Shown here piece after piece: positions 40,387 through 49,339 of a stretch of DNA of 64,000 nucleotides (positions are counted from its first letter, which is position 1; every line of letters starts with the position of its first letter). The position numbers were made by a program, and so were the translations under genes. The stretch lies in NCBI RefSeq assembly GCF_001655005.1, contig NZ_LXET01000016.1:62001-126000 (forward strand), in the 5' to 3' direction. The notes under the pieces are model-generated. The model saw only the letters and a program-made list of their open reading frames with translations. It was not told the DNA's origin and made no database searches. This DNA comes from Hafnia paralvei ATCC 29927. GTDB lineage: Bacteria; Pseudomonadota; Gammaproteobacteria; Enterobacterales; Enterobacteriaceae.

Positions 40387-42431
40387 TGTATGTAACTCCC
40401 ACCGGCTTCAGCGGTAACTTTTACTCTAACTTTTTTATTTTGTAGTGACTGACCATTTAACATAGGAGGCATGACCCATTTGGCCTTATTGGCACCGAGT
40501 ATAGAGTCCCATCGTTGGCCGTCTGCTGATATTTCCCATTGATAAGTAAATATGGATGTGCAGTCGATATTATCTTCGCAGGTTGCGCGTGCTTGTAGCT
40601 CACTGCCGACTACAGGAGCTGCCGTACTACCGTTTAACTCATCAGTTCCAGGCGTGAATAGCACTTCCAACATGTTGATTTTCTTTATCAGGTCAACTTC
40701 TGGTGTCATTCTGATGGTGCCGCTGATGGAGTGAATCCCATTTGGCCCAGATGCACTGATATGCAAGTCTACCGGTGAAAGTTTTGCTCGACTTTGAGTT
40801 TCATAAACATTCACCTTCACTCGTTCTATCCAGTGACCATCGCGTTCCTCCCCGCCTAGCGGGGTAAACTGTAATCCTGCGGAATCAGAACTGTATTTCA
40901 CATTTTCTGGTTTCAAAGTAATCCATTCATCTTTTGAGCGTTCTCGTACGTAGTGCCATTCGATCACGGCACCTTCTGTATCGTTAACCTCGGGTGAAGG
41001 TAAGATAAATACGCCGTTCTCGTGACGAACGTTCTCATGTATTACATTTATGTGAGACCGGAAGCTCTCTGGATTGACTGTCACAGTGACTGGAATGCGC
41101 TCAGAAGTGACACTATTGCCCTTGCTATCTGTGACCTTGAGATACAAGGCATACTCTTTATTTGCTGCGATTGTTAACGGAAGTTCAGGTAGCAGCAGAG
41201 GGCTGTTAAGATTTCCTTGTGCTTTCAGGCCGGCGAGGAGCTCAGCATCACCGAGCCATTCTAGTTTCTCTATCGGATAGCGACTGCTGACTCCAGCATG
41301 GAGCGTGACTGTCTGACCAGCTATGCCGTTGATTGGAATAGCGTGTACGCTGATTTTGCTTTTCTGCTCTCGGTATTCCATAACGATGTTGTAGTTACGG
41401 TCAACAAAAGAGGTTTTGTTGGTGCTATTGTTAGCGGATAAAACCCGAGATGGGTCAAGTTGTGCACTTAACGGCATGCCAAATATATAATTTAGGTTGA
41501 TACCACCTTCAGCCTGTGAACCTCCGTCTCCGGCGTCTTTATAGCCGGCTCGCACTTCTATTAATGGCACTGGACGCAAGATGATAGCGCCGCTGATGGC
41601 GTTAGGGTCATTTGATAAGGTTTCATTTCCCAGAACATCAACCTTGTCACCGAAGTACTGTTCGTAAGCGATCTCAGCTCCAAACCAAGGTAATGAAGGT
41701 AGGCTTCCTTTGGCTCGTAGATCGAATCCGGTAGCTGGACGCTCATCGTGTAAATCTCTCACCTCGGATGTTTTCCAGTTCGTCAGCGGGAAATAATAGT
41801 TACTGGAGAACGTTAGCGTGTTGCGAAAAGCTTCGAGTCCAATGCTTCCCCGAAGGTGATTATATTTAACATCGCCATCTAGAAATGTATTCATGCCAAA
41901 TAACCACGGGCCAACGTCCCGGCGATAGCCGACCCCAAGATTGACGAAGGTACGTCCATCAAAGCTATTGTTGTCGTGAGCTCGCAGTCCCAATTGGCCG
42001 AAGATCAGTGAAGAGGTGTTTTGCATTAAGGGCAGCAGAATGTCGGCTTCAGCCGAACGAAACTGGGTACCATCTTCTAGTTGTATACCGCCGCGAAACT
42101 GAGCTTGAGGAAAGAACGAGGTAATACTTTTATTAATAGCATCGTTGGCTAGGGATTCGGGATATGCAACGATCTGATTTTTGGCATATTCGCTGAGGTC
42201 GCCTTCTTGCAGTTGGCCTCCGATGGTTGCAGCCGTATTAGCGAGCCAGAGGTCTTGTTGCTGCTTGGCTGAAGCTAAATCGGGTTTCTCCGTTTCGACA
42301 GAAGTGCTGTTATCCAAGTGGCGATTTAGTGACGGAAGAGTCGCTGTAGCAATGGCCGTGGGAGTGATGAGCTGGGAGCTCACCAATGCCCAAGTTAGGC
42401 AACGAGCTAGAGGGGATTGCGTGAATTTCAC
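40383..42431 (-). CDS. sinH: Intimin/invasin-like inverse autotransporter (SinH-like)
   Basis: A 682-residue type Ve secreted adhesin. It has a signal peptide (about 1-30), an inverse-autotransporter beta domain (about 105-330: FRSAEADILLPL, FVNLGVGYRRD, GMNTFLDGD, GLEAFRNTLTFSSNYYFPL, GAEIAYEQYFGD) and the VDRNYNIVMEYR linker (343-354). Ig-like domains follow to the C-terminus. The last one (about 590-680) resembles the SinI C-terminal domain. The start is a GTG at 42431 with GGAGAG upstream. Length and layout fit Salmonella SinH, but it could be another intimin-like paralogue. Confidence 0.82.
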   Translation of the reverse strand: MKFTQSPLARCLTWALVSSQLITPTAIATATLPSLNRHLDNSTSVETEKPDLASAKQQQDLWLANTAATIGGQLQEGDLSEYAKNQIVAYPESLANDAINKSITSFFPQAQFRGGIQLEDGTQFRSAEADILLPLMQNTSSLIFGQLGLRAHDNNSFDGRTFVNLGVGYRRDVGPWLFGMNTFLDGDVKYNHLRGSIGLEAFRNTLTFSSNYYFPLTNWKTSEVRDLHDERPATGFDLRAKGSLPSLPWFGAEIAYEQYFGDKVDVLGNETLSNDPNAISGAIILRPVPLIEVRAGYKDAGDGGSQAEGGINLNYIFGMPLSAQLDPSRVLSANNSTNKTSFVDRNYNIVMEYREQKSKISVHAIPINGIAGQTVTLHAGVSSRYPIEKLEWLGDAELLAGLKAQGNLNSPLLLPELPLTIAANKEYALYLKVTDSKGNSVTSERIPVTVTVNPESFRSHINVIHENVRHENGVFILPSPEVNDTEGAVIEWHYVRERSKDEWITLKPENVKYSSDSAGLQFTPLGGEERDGHWIERVKVNVYETQSRAKLSPVDLHISASGPNGIHSISGTIRMTPEVDLIKKINMLEVLFTPGTDELNGSTAAPVVGSELQARATCEDNIDCTSIFTYQWEISADGQRWDSILGANKAKWVMPPMLNGQSLQNKKVRVKVTAEAGGSYIQ

Positions 42432-42473
42432 TGTATTCTCTCCATGAAATTAAGCGAAGAGAGGAGATAAAAA

Positions 42474-42494
42474 CCCTTCCCGTAGAGGGAAGGG
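42474..42494 (-). terminator. Terminator/attenuator between sinI-like and sinH-like genes
   Basis: On the minus strand CCCTTCCC and GGGAAGGG pair around a five-base loop and are followed by TTTTTATC. This is a good intrinsic terminator inside the sin locus, so read-through would set the sinI:sinH ratio. Confidence 0.78.
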
Positions 42495-42548
42495 GGGATG
42501 AATGCCGTCAACAAGTGGACAGGGCATTACTCCTCTCGTTGAGGCATA

Positions 42549-43418
42549 TCAGAGTGGTTTGGCGCGCTTGTTTTTTTGTGCCGAGGCGTCTGATTTCAGA
42601 CTGTTATTAGGTGTTACCAGAACGCGGAATAGTTTGTTCTGTTGGGTACCTTGGATTTGATATTGGTGGGCTATATCGCCTGTTGGTGTGATGTCTATGT
42701 ATTCTGATGATTTATTTTCAGCCATCTGCCACTTGAAGTTGTAGTTTTTGACATCACAGACGTCCGCTGCATCATTAGCGCAAGTCAATGTGGCGACTAA
42801 CGTGGAACCAACGATTGGTGTTCCTTGAATATCATTGCCGTTCAGCTCATTAGTCGGGCCGCTGACACCACTAGGATATTTTACTTCAATATTGACCAAC
42901 TTGAGTTTGTTGGTGATGCTACCGTCGGCAGAACCTTCTCCATCAACGCCTGAAGATGCCTTTGTTAATAACACTGCTGTTGGCAAGAATGCGTTGCTTG
43001 GTACCCCTGTATCTGTTTGGATACGGTAGATAACCTTCACTTTTTTACCTGCAGCATCCGCTGGAATTTCAAAGGTTTTGCCAACACCGGCTGGATCACC
43101 TGAAGTTGCACTGTCGTTGTTGTCAACCAAATACCATTTGATACCTTCCTCAGACTGCACCATCTTATCCAACGAGAGCTTATCGCCATCGCTGTCGGTA
43201 TATGCAATATTGGTAATTTCTAGCTGAGCTCCAGTCGTCAGATTCCCTTTGACGGTCAGTTTTTTGCCCCCTTCATTCGTTTGGACTGGGCGGTATCCTA
43301 CGGAGGCGAGCGTGGGTTCAGACGTAGCGCTATTGGCTTTAAGCTCTGCGTTTGCTTGCATTGAAAAAAAAGTTGCTGAAACGGTAGCGGCTAATAATGT
43401 TTTTTTAAATATGTTCAT
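42549..43418 (-). CDS. sinI: SinI-like exported Ig-domain protein
   Basis: A 289-residue exported protein with a signal peptide (about 1-24, MQANA-E). The N-terminal module starts SVGYRPV (39-45), and a C-terminal module (about 177-272) carries ELNG, PIVGSTLVATLTC and Cys213/Cys221. That module is also at the end of the SinH-like protein. It lies upstream of sinH on the same strand, as sinI does with sinH in Salmonella. It has no barrel or membrane anchor after the signal, so it is probably periplasmic or exported with SinH. Confidence 0.7.
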   Translation of the reverse strand: MNIFKKTLLAATVSATFFSMQANAELKANSATSEPTLASVGYRPVQTNEGGKKLTVKGNLTTGAQLEITNIAYTDSDGDKLSLDKMVQSEEGIKWYLVDNNDSATSGDPAGVGKTFEIPADAAGKKVKVIYRIQTDTGVPSNAFLPTAVLLTKASSGVDGEGSADGSITNKLKLVNIEVKYPSGVSGPTNELNGNDIQGTPIVGSTLVATLTCANDAADVCDVKNYNFKWQMAENKSSEYIDITPTGDIAHQYQIQGTQQNKLFRVLVTPNNSLKSDASAQKNKRAKPL

Positions 43419-43690
43419 GATGTGATTAGTCCATTAATAAAATGCACATTAGGTAGTGTTTTGTTACTTTTTGAAATATACCGACCACTCATGAGTTGTA
43501 AAAAAGAAACAAAAAGATACATCATTCAAAATGTTTATTACTTGATTGATATAAAAGGAAAAAATAGATTTCTTTGAAGGGAGGATTGAGCTGATATATA
43601 AAAAACTTGGACTATTTTAATTATGTTAATTGCTTTCTATTACTGATATTTCTATCACTCTTTTCCCAAGACTGTTTATGCTCGATCGTG
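43419..43690. other. AT-rich upstream region of the sin locus
   Basis: This is the promoter-side region of the minus-strand sin genes. It is strongly AT-rich, with A-tracts of the kind silenced by H-NS. No operator or clear sigma-70 pair was identified. Confidence 0.4.
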
Positions 43691-43695
43691 AAAGG

Positions 43696-44171
43696 TTTCG
43701 TACGCCTAATGCACCGAAACCGACATGCACTCCGTGCAGGTACTCGAATCTCGTCATTCCGGCCTTAACGGAACGAACGGCAATCGCGAGTATTCGGGGC
43801 CAACGCAAGCGTTGTTCTTTTGCCGACGTCCCTGTCGGCGAATCCTAGCCTACATTTCTCCCTTCGGCTGAATGACAACGTGCCGGAAAAGGTCAACGTC
43901 AAAACCAAAAGATAAAATCAAAACCTTTTTTGGGTTTTAGTTTAAGTCTTGGCAGATAGAGCCGGCACGACAGGGAAGTCGTGACGGAGTTTGGGGCGCC
44001 CTAGATGGGCGATACCAAACCGGAGCGGAAATGGCGTCTCGGATAAAAGCGCGCGAGTGCAGAGACCACGCGCAGGTGGTCTCTGCCCGTACGCCTTCAC
44101 CTAGGTAACAATGGAACTTGGTATAAAAAGGCGGGCGGAACATTACACCGCAGTCTCATAAACGACAGGCG
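43696..44171. repeat. Structured intergenic repeat, long copy
   Basis: The left end TTTCGTACGCCTAATGCACC and the right end (CATTACACCGC then ATAAACGACAGGCG) match the ends of the copy at 18467-18613. The interior is different and rich in hairpins: TGCAC/GTGCA (43726-43738), GCCGAC/GTCGGC (43822-43839) and an 11-bp perfect stem at 44059-44086. No convincing gene was found inside; a 60-codon minus-strand frame at its left is not supported. Confidence 0.6.
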
Positions 44172-44185
44172 AAAACACCCACCCA

Positions 44186-44779
44186 CTAACTCACACCAAG
44201 CTTCCTAGCCATTTTCTCCTCAAGCCCCGCCTTAATCACTTTCCACTCATCGTCAATAATACTGAATCGCACAGAATTGCGTTTTCGGCCATCGGGCATG
44301 ATTCGTTCATGGCGAATGATGCCTTCTTGTTGGGCGCCGATGCGTAAGATCGCGGCGCGTGAGCGGGTGTTATTTTCATCGGTGGTGAACTGTACACGTA
44401 CGCATTCCATCACTTCAAAGGCGTAGGTTAGAAGGAGGTATTTAGCTTCAGTATTGATGCCTGAACGTTGAAAAGATTGGCTCAGCCACGTATGGCCAAT
44501 TTCCAGTTTTCGGTTGGCGCGGTCAATTTTCCAAAAACGGGTGCAACCTACGACTTTGCGGCTTGCCGCATCGATAATCACAAAGGGGATATGGCTGCCG
44601 TTGTCGCGGTTTTCGAAAGCGTGATTGAGATATTGATCTATGGTTTGCGGGCTTGGGATCACGGTTAATGTCATCTCCCAAAGTTGCCCGTCTGATGCAG
44701 CATCAATGATTGGCTGGCGGTGCTCCACCTGTATTGGGTGCAGCTCAACAAGTTTGCCTTTTAAGACGGGCTGTTCCAT
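44186..44779 (-). CDS. GNAT acetyltransferase, RimJ/RimL type
   Basis: A 197-residue Gcn5-related N-acetyltransferase with the fold's typical order: VGCTRFWKIDRANRKLEIGHTWLSQSFQRSGINTEAK (strand 4 and the acetyl-CoA loop region), then VRVQFTTDENNTRSRAAILRIGAQQEG. It is most like the RimJ/RimL or YjdJ-type group acting on protein N-termini or small amines. It follows arsC by 14 bases, so it is probably co-transcribed with bepA-arsC. The substrate is not known. Confidence 0.82.
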   Translation of the reverse strand: MEQPVLKGKLVELHPIQVEHRQPIIDAASDGQLWEMTLTVIPSPQTIDQYLNHAFENRDNGSHIPFVIIDAASRKVVGCTRFWKIDRANRKLEIGHTWLSQSFQRSGINTEAKYLLLTYAFEVMECVRVQFTTDENNTRSRAAILRIGAQQEGIIRHERIMPDGRKRNSVRFSIIDDEWKVIKAGLEEKMARKLGVS

Positions 44780-44792
44780 ATCAAACCTCGAA

Positions 44793-45149
44793 TTACAGGA
44801 TCTCTAATATCTGCTCAGGAGGACGGCCGATGCGCGCTTTTTTTCCCTTAACGACGATGGGACGTTCGATCAATTTAGGATGATTGACCATGGCATCGAT
44901 CAATTGATCTTCCGTTAGGGATTCATCCGCCAGATTGAGTTCTTTATAGATATCTTCTTTATGGCGCATGAGCTGACGGGCGGAACTGAAACCGAGATCT
45001 TTCAACAGTGTTTTCAGCGTGGCCGCGTCTGGCGGAGTATCAAGATATTGAATAATCTGGGGTTCGATGCCTTGTTCTTGCAGCAGCGTGAGGGTTTCGC
45101 GGCTTTTGGAGCAGCGTGGGTTGTGATAAATCGTTACTCGTTGCGTCAT
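44793..45149 (-). CDS. yfgD: ArsC-family (Spx/ArsC) reductase YfgD
   Basis: A 118-residue ArsC-type thioredoxin-fold protein. The catalytic Cys is in YHNPRCSKSRETL, and the C-terminal arsenate reductase arginine region (IERPIVVKGKKARIGRPPE) is present. It is orthologous by position and sequence to E. coli yfgD, which follows bepA (yfgC). It starts ten bases after the bepA stop. Arsenate reduction by glutaredoxin is the family role; no ars operon is nearby, so its physiological role is uncertain. Confidence 0.9.
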   Translation of the reverse strand: MTQRVTIYHNPRCSKSRETLTLLQEQGIEPQIIQYLDTPPDAATLKTLLKDLGFSSARQLMRHKEDIYKELNLADESLTEDQLIDAMVNHPKLIERPIVVKGKKARIGRPPEQILEIL

Positions 45150-45158
45150 GGATTTTCC

Positions 45159-46658
45159 TTAACGGCCTCCGCGTTGGTATTGCTTGAAGCGTTGTTGTAG
45201 TTGTCTAAGCTGATCGATACGCGCGTCGTAGCGAGCCTGTTTTAGGCTGCCAACGGGCATCAGTGCGCTGGCATTGCTGAGTAAGCCAATCGCCTGATCT
45301 AACTGACCTAACAGTGCCAAACTTTCAGCGCGAGCAGAAAGCTCTTCATCACGAAGGCCTTGTGCTGTGCTAGCTTGAGCGAGTAGATCCCAACCATTAG
45401 GATCATTAGGGTGCTCAAAGGTATAACGATAGAGTATCCGCGATGCTTTAGCGGCTTGGTTTCCTTCGACATAAGCGTTTGCCAGATTGATTTGCAAGAC
45501 GGGCTCAGTGCGGTTTTTGGCTAACGCTTTCTCTAAACGGGCAATCGCAGTTGGTGCTTTTTTCTGCTCCAGATCGATATCTGTCATCAAGTCGATAAAC
45601 CAGATGTTATCGGGCTGACTGTCAAGCAGAGGTTGTAGCATTTTTCGGGCATCATCATATTTGTTTGTTTGGCTAAATAAAATGGCACGACCATAGCGAG
45701 CGGCGGTTTGTTCGCGCACGTTGCCATTTTCCATCGCCTTGAGCACATCTTCCGTCAGGAACGTATTGCCATCTTGTCCACCGCTGTACATGCCAAGAGC
45801 GCGTACCTTCGCTAATAAATAATCTTGTGAGGACTGAACTGGGTGCGGAGGCATTTGATTAGCGCGGTTGCGTGTATCAGATAAACGACTATCGGGTAGG
45901 GGGTGAGTCAGCAAAATTTCTGGGGGCTTGGATGAATAGCGTAGCTGATCGGATAGCTTTTGCAGAAAATTTGGCATCGCTTGCGGATCAAAACCGGATC
46001 GTTGTAGCACTTGAATGCCGATACGGTCTGCTTCTTGCTCGTTTTGCTGCGTAAAGCTGATCATATTTTGCTGGCTACCTGCCAATGTACCGCTAAGCGC
46101 AGCCATACCAGCCTGTGGGCTTGCCATTGCCAGCAAGATTGAACCGAGTGCACCGACCCATGTCAGCGGCGCAGTACGCTGCTGCTCTTCCATCGCACGT
46201 GCTAAATGGCGCTGGGTGACGTGAGAGATTTCATGCGCCATAACCGAGGCCAGTTGGCTTTCATTATCGGTATATCGGAAGAGTGCGGAGTGTAAAACAA
46301 CGTTGCCTCCGAAGAAGGCGAAGGCGTTGATTTCGTCGTTACGAACCAAATAGAAGTGAAACGGTGTGCGTACCGAGTTAGCATGAGCGACCAGCCTTGC
46401 GCCGAGCCCATTGATATACTCCATCAAAAGTGGATCGTTGATCAGCGGTGTACTAGCGCGCAACTGACGCACATAAAAATCACCCATCGCCAGCTCTTGG
46501 TTAATACTCAGCGTGTTTCCCGCAGTTGTACCAATGTCAGGCAGTTGGTCATCGCTAGGATCTGCTTTGCTTGGCATTGAGCCAGTGAGCAATAGCCCAG
46601 CAACTATCGTTGCGATAACCGATGTTTTAAACCGAGAAGTCATACGTGACAGTTCCAT
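45159..46658 (-). CDS. bepA: Periplasmic chaperone/protease BepA
   Basis: A 499-residue periplasmic M48 metallopeptidase with TPR repeats that helps LptD assembly and degrades misfolded outer-membrane proteins. The zinc motif is [19 protein letters not shown] with a downstream glutamate (NEQEADRIG). The TPR domain occupies about 320-490. The signal peptide ends near SKAD. An internal ATG at 46643 (MTSRFKTS) fits a shorter signal peptide, and I cannot decide between the starts. A sigma-E-like promoter lies upstream. Confidence 0.95.
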   Translation of the reverse strand: MELSRMTSRFKTSVIATIVAGLLLTGSMPSKADPSDDQLPDIGTTAGNTLSINQELAMGDFYVRQLRASTPLINDPLLMEYINGLGARLVAHANSVRTPFHFYLVRNDEINAFAFFGGNVVLHSALFRYTDNESQLASVMAHEISHVTQRHLARAMEEQQRTAPLTWVGALGSILLAMASPQAGMAALSGTLAGSQQNMISFTQQNEQEADRIGIQVLQRSGFDPQAMPNFLQKLSDQLRYSSKPPEILLTHPLPDSRLSDTRNRANQMPPHPVQSSQDYLLAKVRALGMYSGGQDGNTFLTEDVLKAMENGNVREQTAARYGRAILFSQTNKYDDARKMLQPLLDSQPDNIWFIDLMTDIDLEQKKAPTAIARLEKALAKNRTEPVLQINLANAYVEGNQAAKASRILYRYTFEHPNDPNGWDLLAQASTAQGLRDEELSARAESLALLGQLDQAIGLLSNASALMPVGSLKQARYDARIDQLRQLQQRFKQYQRGGR

Positions 46659-46726
46659 TCAGTTTCATCTGGTGAAAGCGTTAATCAATGGGATACAACG
46701 CATTTGTAAGAGTCAGTCATGGCATT

Positions 46727-46753
46727 TTTGACACTAAACCCCGATAAGAGTTC
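46727..46753 (-). promoter_or_regulatory. Possible sigma-E promoter of bepA
   Basis: On the minus strand, AGAACTC (-35-like, 46754-46748) and GTCAAA (-10-like, 46732-46727) are 15 bases apart. They are near the sigma-E consensus GGAACTT with GTC in the -10. E. coli bepA is a known sigma-E gene, which makes the match plausible. Confidence 0.4.
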
Positions 46754-47007
46754 TTCTTAACTTTGTCACACTCAATTACACTCATTCCACAAATGAATAT
46801 ACCCGCTAACATGAAATTTTTGGGTATGCGCCCATTTTCAAGCGTGATCCTGTGTTGAGAATGGCGAAGTTTCTTGCTTGTTGGCTTATTCTGCCACCAT
46901 AGCCTGATGGACTCCATGTCCTCATGACAGCAAAAATTATCATTTTACGTTATTGGCGATTTTTGCCAGCTCTTTTCAAGGATAAGAACTACACGTTTGT
47001 GCAGCTT
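46754..47007. other. bepA-perM divergent intergenic region
   Basis: Non-coding. It contains a small ATACCC/GGGTAT inverted pair (46799-46827) with 17 bases between, too short to be an ERIC. The ribosome site of perM (AAGGAG, 47008-47013) follows. No other features were seen. Confidence 0.4.
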
Positions 47008-47021
47008 AAGGAGTGACCCGC

Positions 47022-48086
47022 ATGCTTGATATGTTAATGCAGTGGTATCGGAGACGATTTACCGATCCGCAGGCAGTAGCATTGCTGACGATCCTGCTAG
47101 TCGGTTTTTGTATCATCTATTTTTTCAACGGAATACTTGCTCCGTTGCTGGTGGCGATTGTTTTAGCCTATCTGCTCGAGTGGCCAACGCATAAACTGCA
47201 ATTAATCGGCTTCTCTCGAGTATGGGCAGTGATTGCTGTACTCATTGTGTTTGGCGGAATTACCTTGCTGTCGGTCTTTGTCATTGCTCCTGCGGTATGG
47301 CAGCAGGGATTTAATTTGATGGCTGACATGCCCAAAATGGTCACTCGTTTCTATGAGTTTGCCGCCACACTGCCTAGTCGCTATCCGGCGCTGGTGGATG
47401 CGGGGATTATCGATATGGTCGTCGAAAATATTCGCGCCAAAATGGCGGTGATGGGGGAGTCGGTGGTGAAATTATCACTGGCGTCGCTAGTAGGACTTCT
47501 TACATTAGCGATCTATCTGATTCTCGTGCCTTTGATGGTGTTTTTCCTGTTAAAGGATAAAGAGCAGATGCTGAATGCTGTACGTCGAGTATTGCCTCGC
47601 GACCGTGGTTTAGCAGGGCAGGTATGGATTGAGATGAACCAGCAAATCACCAACTATATTCGAGGCAAAGTGCTCGAAATGGTGGTGGTCGGTATTGCGA
47701 CCTATCTGGTGTTTCTGGTTGTTGATTTGCATTATGCATTGTTGCTGGCGGTATTGGTTGGATTTTCAGTTTTAATCCCCTATATCGGTGCAGTGCTGGT
47801 GACCATTCCGGTGGTTATTGTGGCGCTGTTCCAGTGGGGGCTGGGTGCGGATTTCTGGACGCTGTTTATTGCCTATCTGGTGGTGCAGGGGCTAGACGGG
47901 AATTTATTGGTGCCTTTGCTGTTCTCCGAAGCGGTCAACTTGCATCCGCTAGTGATCATTCTTTCGGTGATTATCTTTGGCGGCCTGTGGGGCTTCTGGG
48001 GCGTATTTTTTGCTATCCCGCTGGCGACCCTAGTGAAAGCCGTCATTCATGCGTGGCCAGATGAGTTTATCTCGGAAGCGGATTAA
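47022..48086 (+). CDS. perM: AI-2E family permease PerM
   Basis: A 354-residue inner-membrane protein of the AI-2E transporter family, orthologous to E. coli PerM (YfgO). It has about eight membrane segments, plus the conserved QITNYIRGKVLEMVVVGIATYL, LLAVLVGFSVLIPYIGA and FGGLWGFWGVFFAIPLATL. The ATG at 47022 is chosen because AAGGAG lies eight bases upstream and MLDMLMQWYRRRF matches the E. coli start. It is divergent from bepA. The substrate is not established. Confidence 0.9.
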   Translation: MLDMLMQWYRRRFTDPQAVALLTILLVGFCIIYFFNGILAPLLVAIVLAYLLEWPTHKLQLIGFSRVWAVIAVLIVFGGITLLSVFVIAPAVWQQGFNLMADMPKMVTRFYEFAATLPSRYPALVDAGIIDMVVENIRAKMAVMGESVVKLSLASLVGLLTLAIYLILVPLMVFFLLKDKEQMLNAVRRVLPRDRGLAGQVWIEMNQQITNYIRGKVLEMVVVGIATYLVFLVVDLHYALLLAVLVGFSVLIPYIGAVLVTIPVVIVALFQWGLGADFWTLFIAYLVVQGLDGNLLVPLLFSEAVNLHPLVIILSVIIFGGLWGFWGVFFAIPLATLVKAVIHAWPDEFISEAD

Positions 48087-48105
48087 TCATTGAGCTAAGA
48101 AAAAA

Positions 48106-48131
48106 CAACGCCCTGCATGTGCAGGGCGTTG
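48106..48131. terminator. Bidirectional terminator between perM and bcp
   Basis: CAACGCCCTGCA pairs perfectly with TGCAGGGCGTTG around a TG loop. The minus strand continues with TTTTTTCTTAG, a strong terminator for bcp. The plus strand has a weaker ACGTTTTAT. Confidence 0.88.
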
Positions 48132-48153
48132 ACGTTTTATGACGGCGGATGAG

Positions 48154-48624
48154 TTAGCCGTTATTTTTTACATAGTCCAGTACGATGTCGTGGTGGTTAC
48201 TGGTTTTGAAATCGTCAAATACGTGCTGAACTTTGCCTTCTTCATCAATCAGGAAGCTGATGCGATGAATGCCGTCATAGGTTTTACCCATAAAGGTTTT
48301 TTCGCCCCAGACACCAAACTCTTCAGCGACTTTGTGATCTTCATCAGACAGCAATGTGAAGTTAAGAACTTCTTTTTCTACAAAGCGGGAAAGTTTTTCA
48401 GGTTTATCAGTGCTAATACCTAACACTTCTACACCCATTTTTTTCAATTCATCCATATTGTCGCGCAGGCCACAGGCTTGAACTGTACAACCTGGAGTCA
48501 TGGCTTTTGGATAAAAATAGACTAAAACTTTCTGACCTTGGAAGTCGGCCAAGCTGATTTGCTCACCATCTTGATCTAACAGGGTAAATTTAGGAGCGAT
48601 GCTACCGGCTTTCAATGGGCTCAT
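48154..48624 (-). CDS. bcp: Thiol peroxidase Bcp
   Basis: A 156-residue peroxiredoxin of the Bcp/PrxQ group that reduces hydroperoxides with thioredoxin. The peroxidatic Cys is in YFYPKAMTPGCTVQACGLRD, with the resolving Cys five residues later as in E. coli Bcp. It overlaps the gcvR stop by one base, forming a gcvR-bcp pair as in E. coli. Confidence 0.96.
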   Translation of the reverse strand: MSPLKAGSIAPKFTLLDQDGEQISLADFQGQKVLVYFYPKAMTPGCTVQACGLRDNMDELKKMGVEVLGISTDKPEKLSRFVEKEVLNFTLLSDEDHKVAEEFGVWGEKTFMGKTYDGIHRISFLIDEEGKVQHVFDDFKTSNHHDIVLDYVKNNG

Positions 48625-49202
48625 TACTGCTCTCCGTCTTTATCTTCATGCAGGGAATAGTTCACGACGTTAATACTGCCCTGTGCGCTGAGTTCTGTAC
48701 AGAGCTTCTCGAAAGCTTGTTCAATACTTTCTGCATCTTGGCTTGCAGGGCTATGTGCTGTGATTTGAATATACAGCTTTGGTGCTGCTGAATCTTGGCT
48801 TAATTGTGTCTTGGACACCAGCTCGGCGATGTTCATATGGTGCGAATCAAATAAGTCGGTGAAGCGCTCAATGATGTGCGGAGAATCTTTTACCTCAACC
48901 TGTACCCAAACGGTGGCTGGCATGGTTGGACGTTCATGCCATGTTGTACGCTTCATTACGATCAGCAAATCCATTTCGACACCTTTTAGCGGCAGAGTGG
49001 ATTCAATCAGCGTGATAGCGTTCCAGCTACCCGAGAGCAGCATAATAAAAGTGAACTCTTCGCCCAACATTGCCAAACGGCTATCTTCAATATTACACCC
49101 GCAGCTACTGACATGGCGGGTGATGTTATTAACGATACCGGGGCGATCTGCACCTAAGGCGGTGATGACTAAATAGTGTTGATTGGGCTGTGGCAAGAGC
49201 AT
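48624..49202 (-). CDS. gcvR: Glycine cleavage regulator GcvR
   Basis: A 192-residue protein with two ACT domains (about 8-80 and 92-175). It binds glycine and GcvA and controls gcvTHP. The first domain has YLVITALGADRPGIVNNITRHVSSCGCNIEDSRLAML, and the second has VEVKDSPHIIERFTDLFDSHHMNIAELVSKT. It is divergent from dapA, as in E. coli. Confidence 0.95.
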   Translation of the reverse strand: MLLPQPNQHYLVITALGADRPGIVNNITRHVSSCGCNIEDSRLAMLGEEFTFIMLLSGSWNAITLIESTLPLKGVEMDLLIVMKRTTWHERPTMPATVWVQVEVKDSPHIIERFTDLFDSHHMNIAELVSKTQLSQDSAAPKLYIQITAHSPASQDAESIEQAFEKLCTELSAQGSINVVNYSLHEDKDGEQ

Positions 49203-49339
49203 TCTTCCTGACTTTGTGATGGTATCCCAAGGTAAACATAAAAAAAACGGCTCGACAAGCAGTTAGCACATAGATGTTTACTTGCTTTGCGATCGCTTTC
49301 AAAAGTACCATGAGGAACCTGTTTGTGGAGGGACTGTCA

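Noticed and set aside
43626..43808. A 60-codon minus-strand frame at the left of the long repeat
   Set aside because: It lies across a structured repeat end, has no good ribosome site, and would be an artefact present wherever the repeat occurs.
46799..46827. ATACCC/GGGTAT pair as an ERIC element
   Set aside because: Only 17 bases lie between the arms and the ERIC core is absent.
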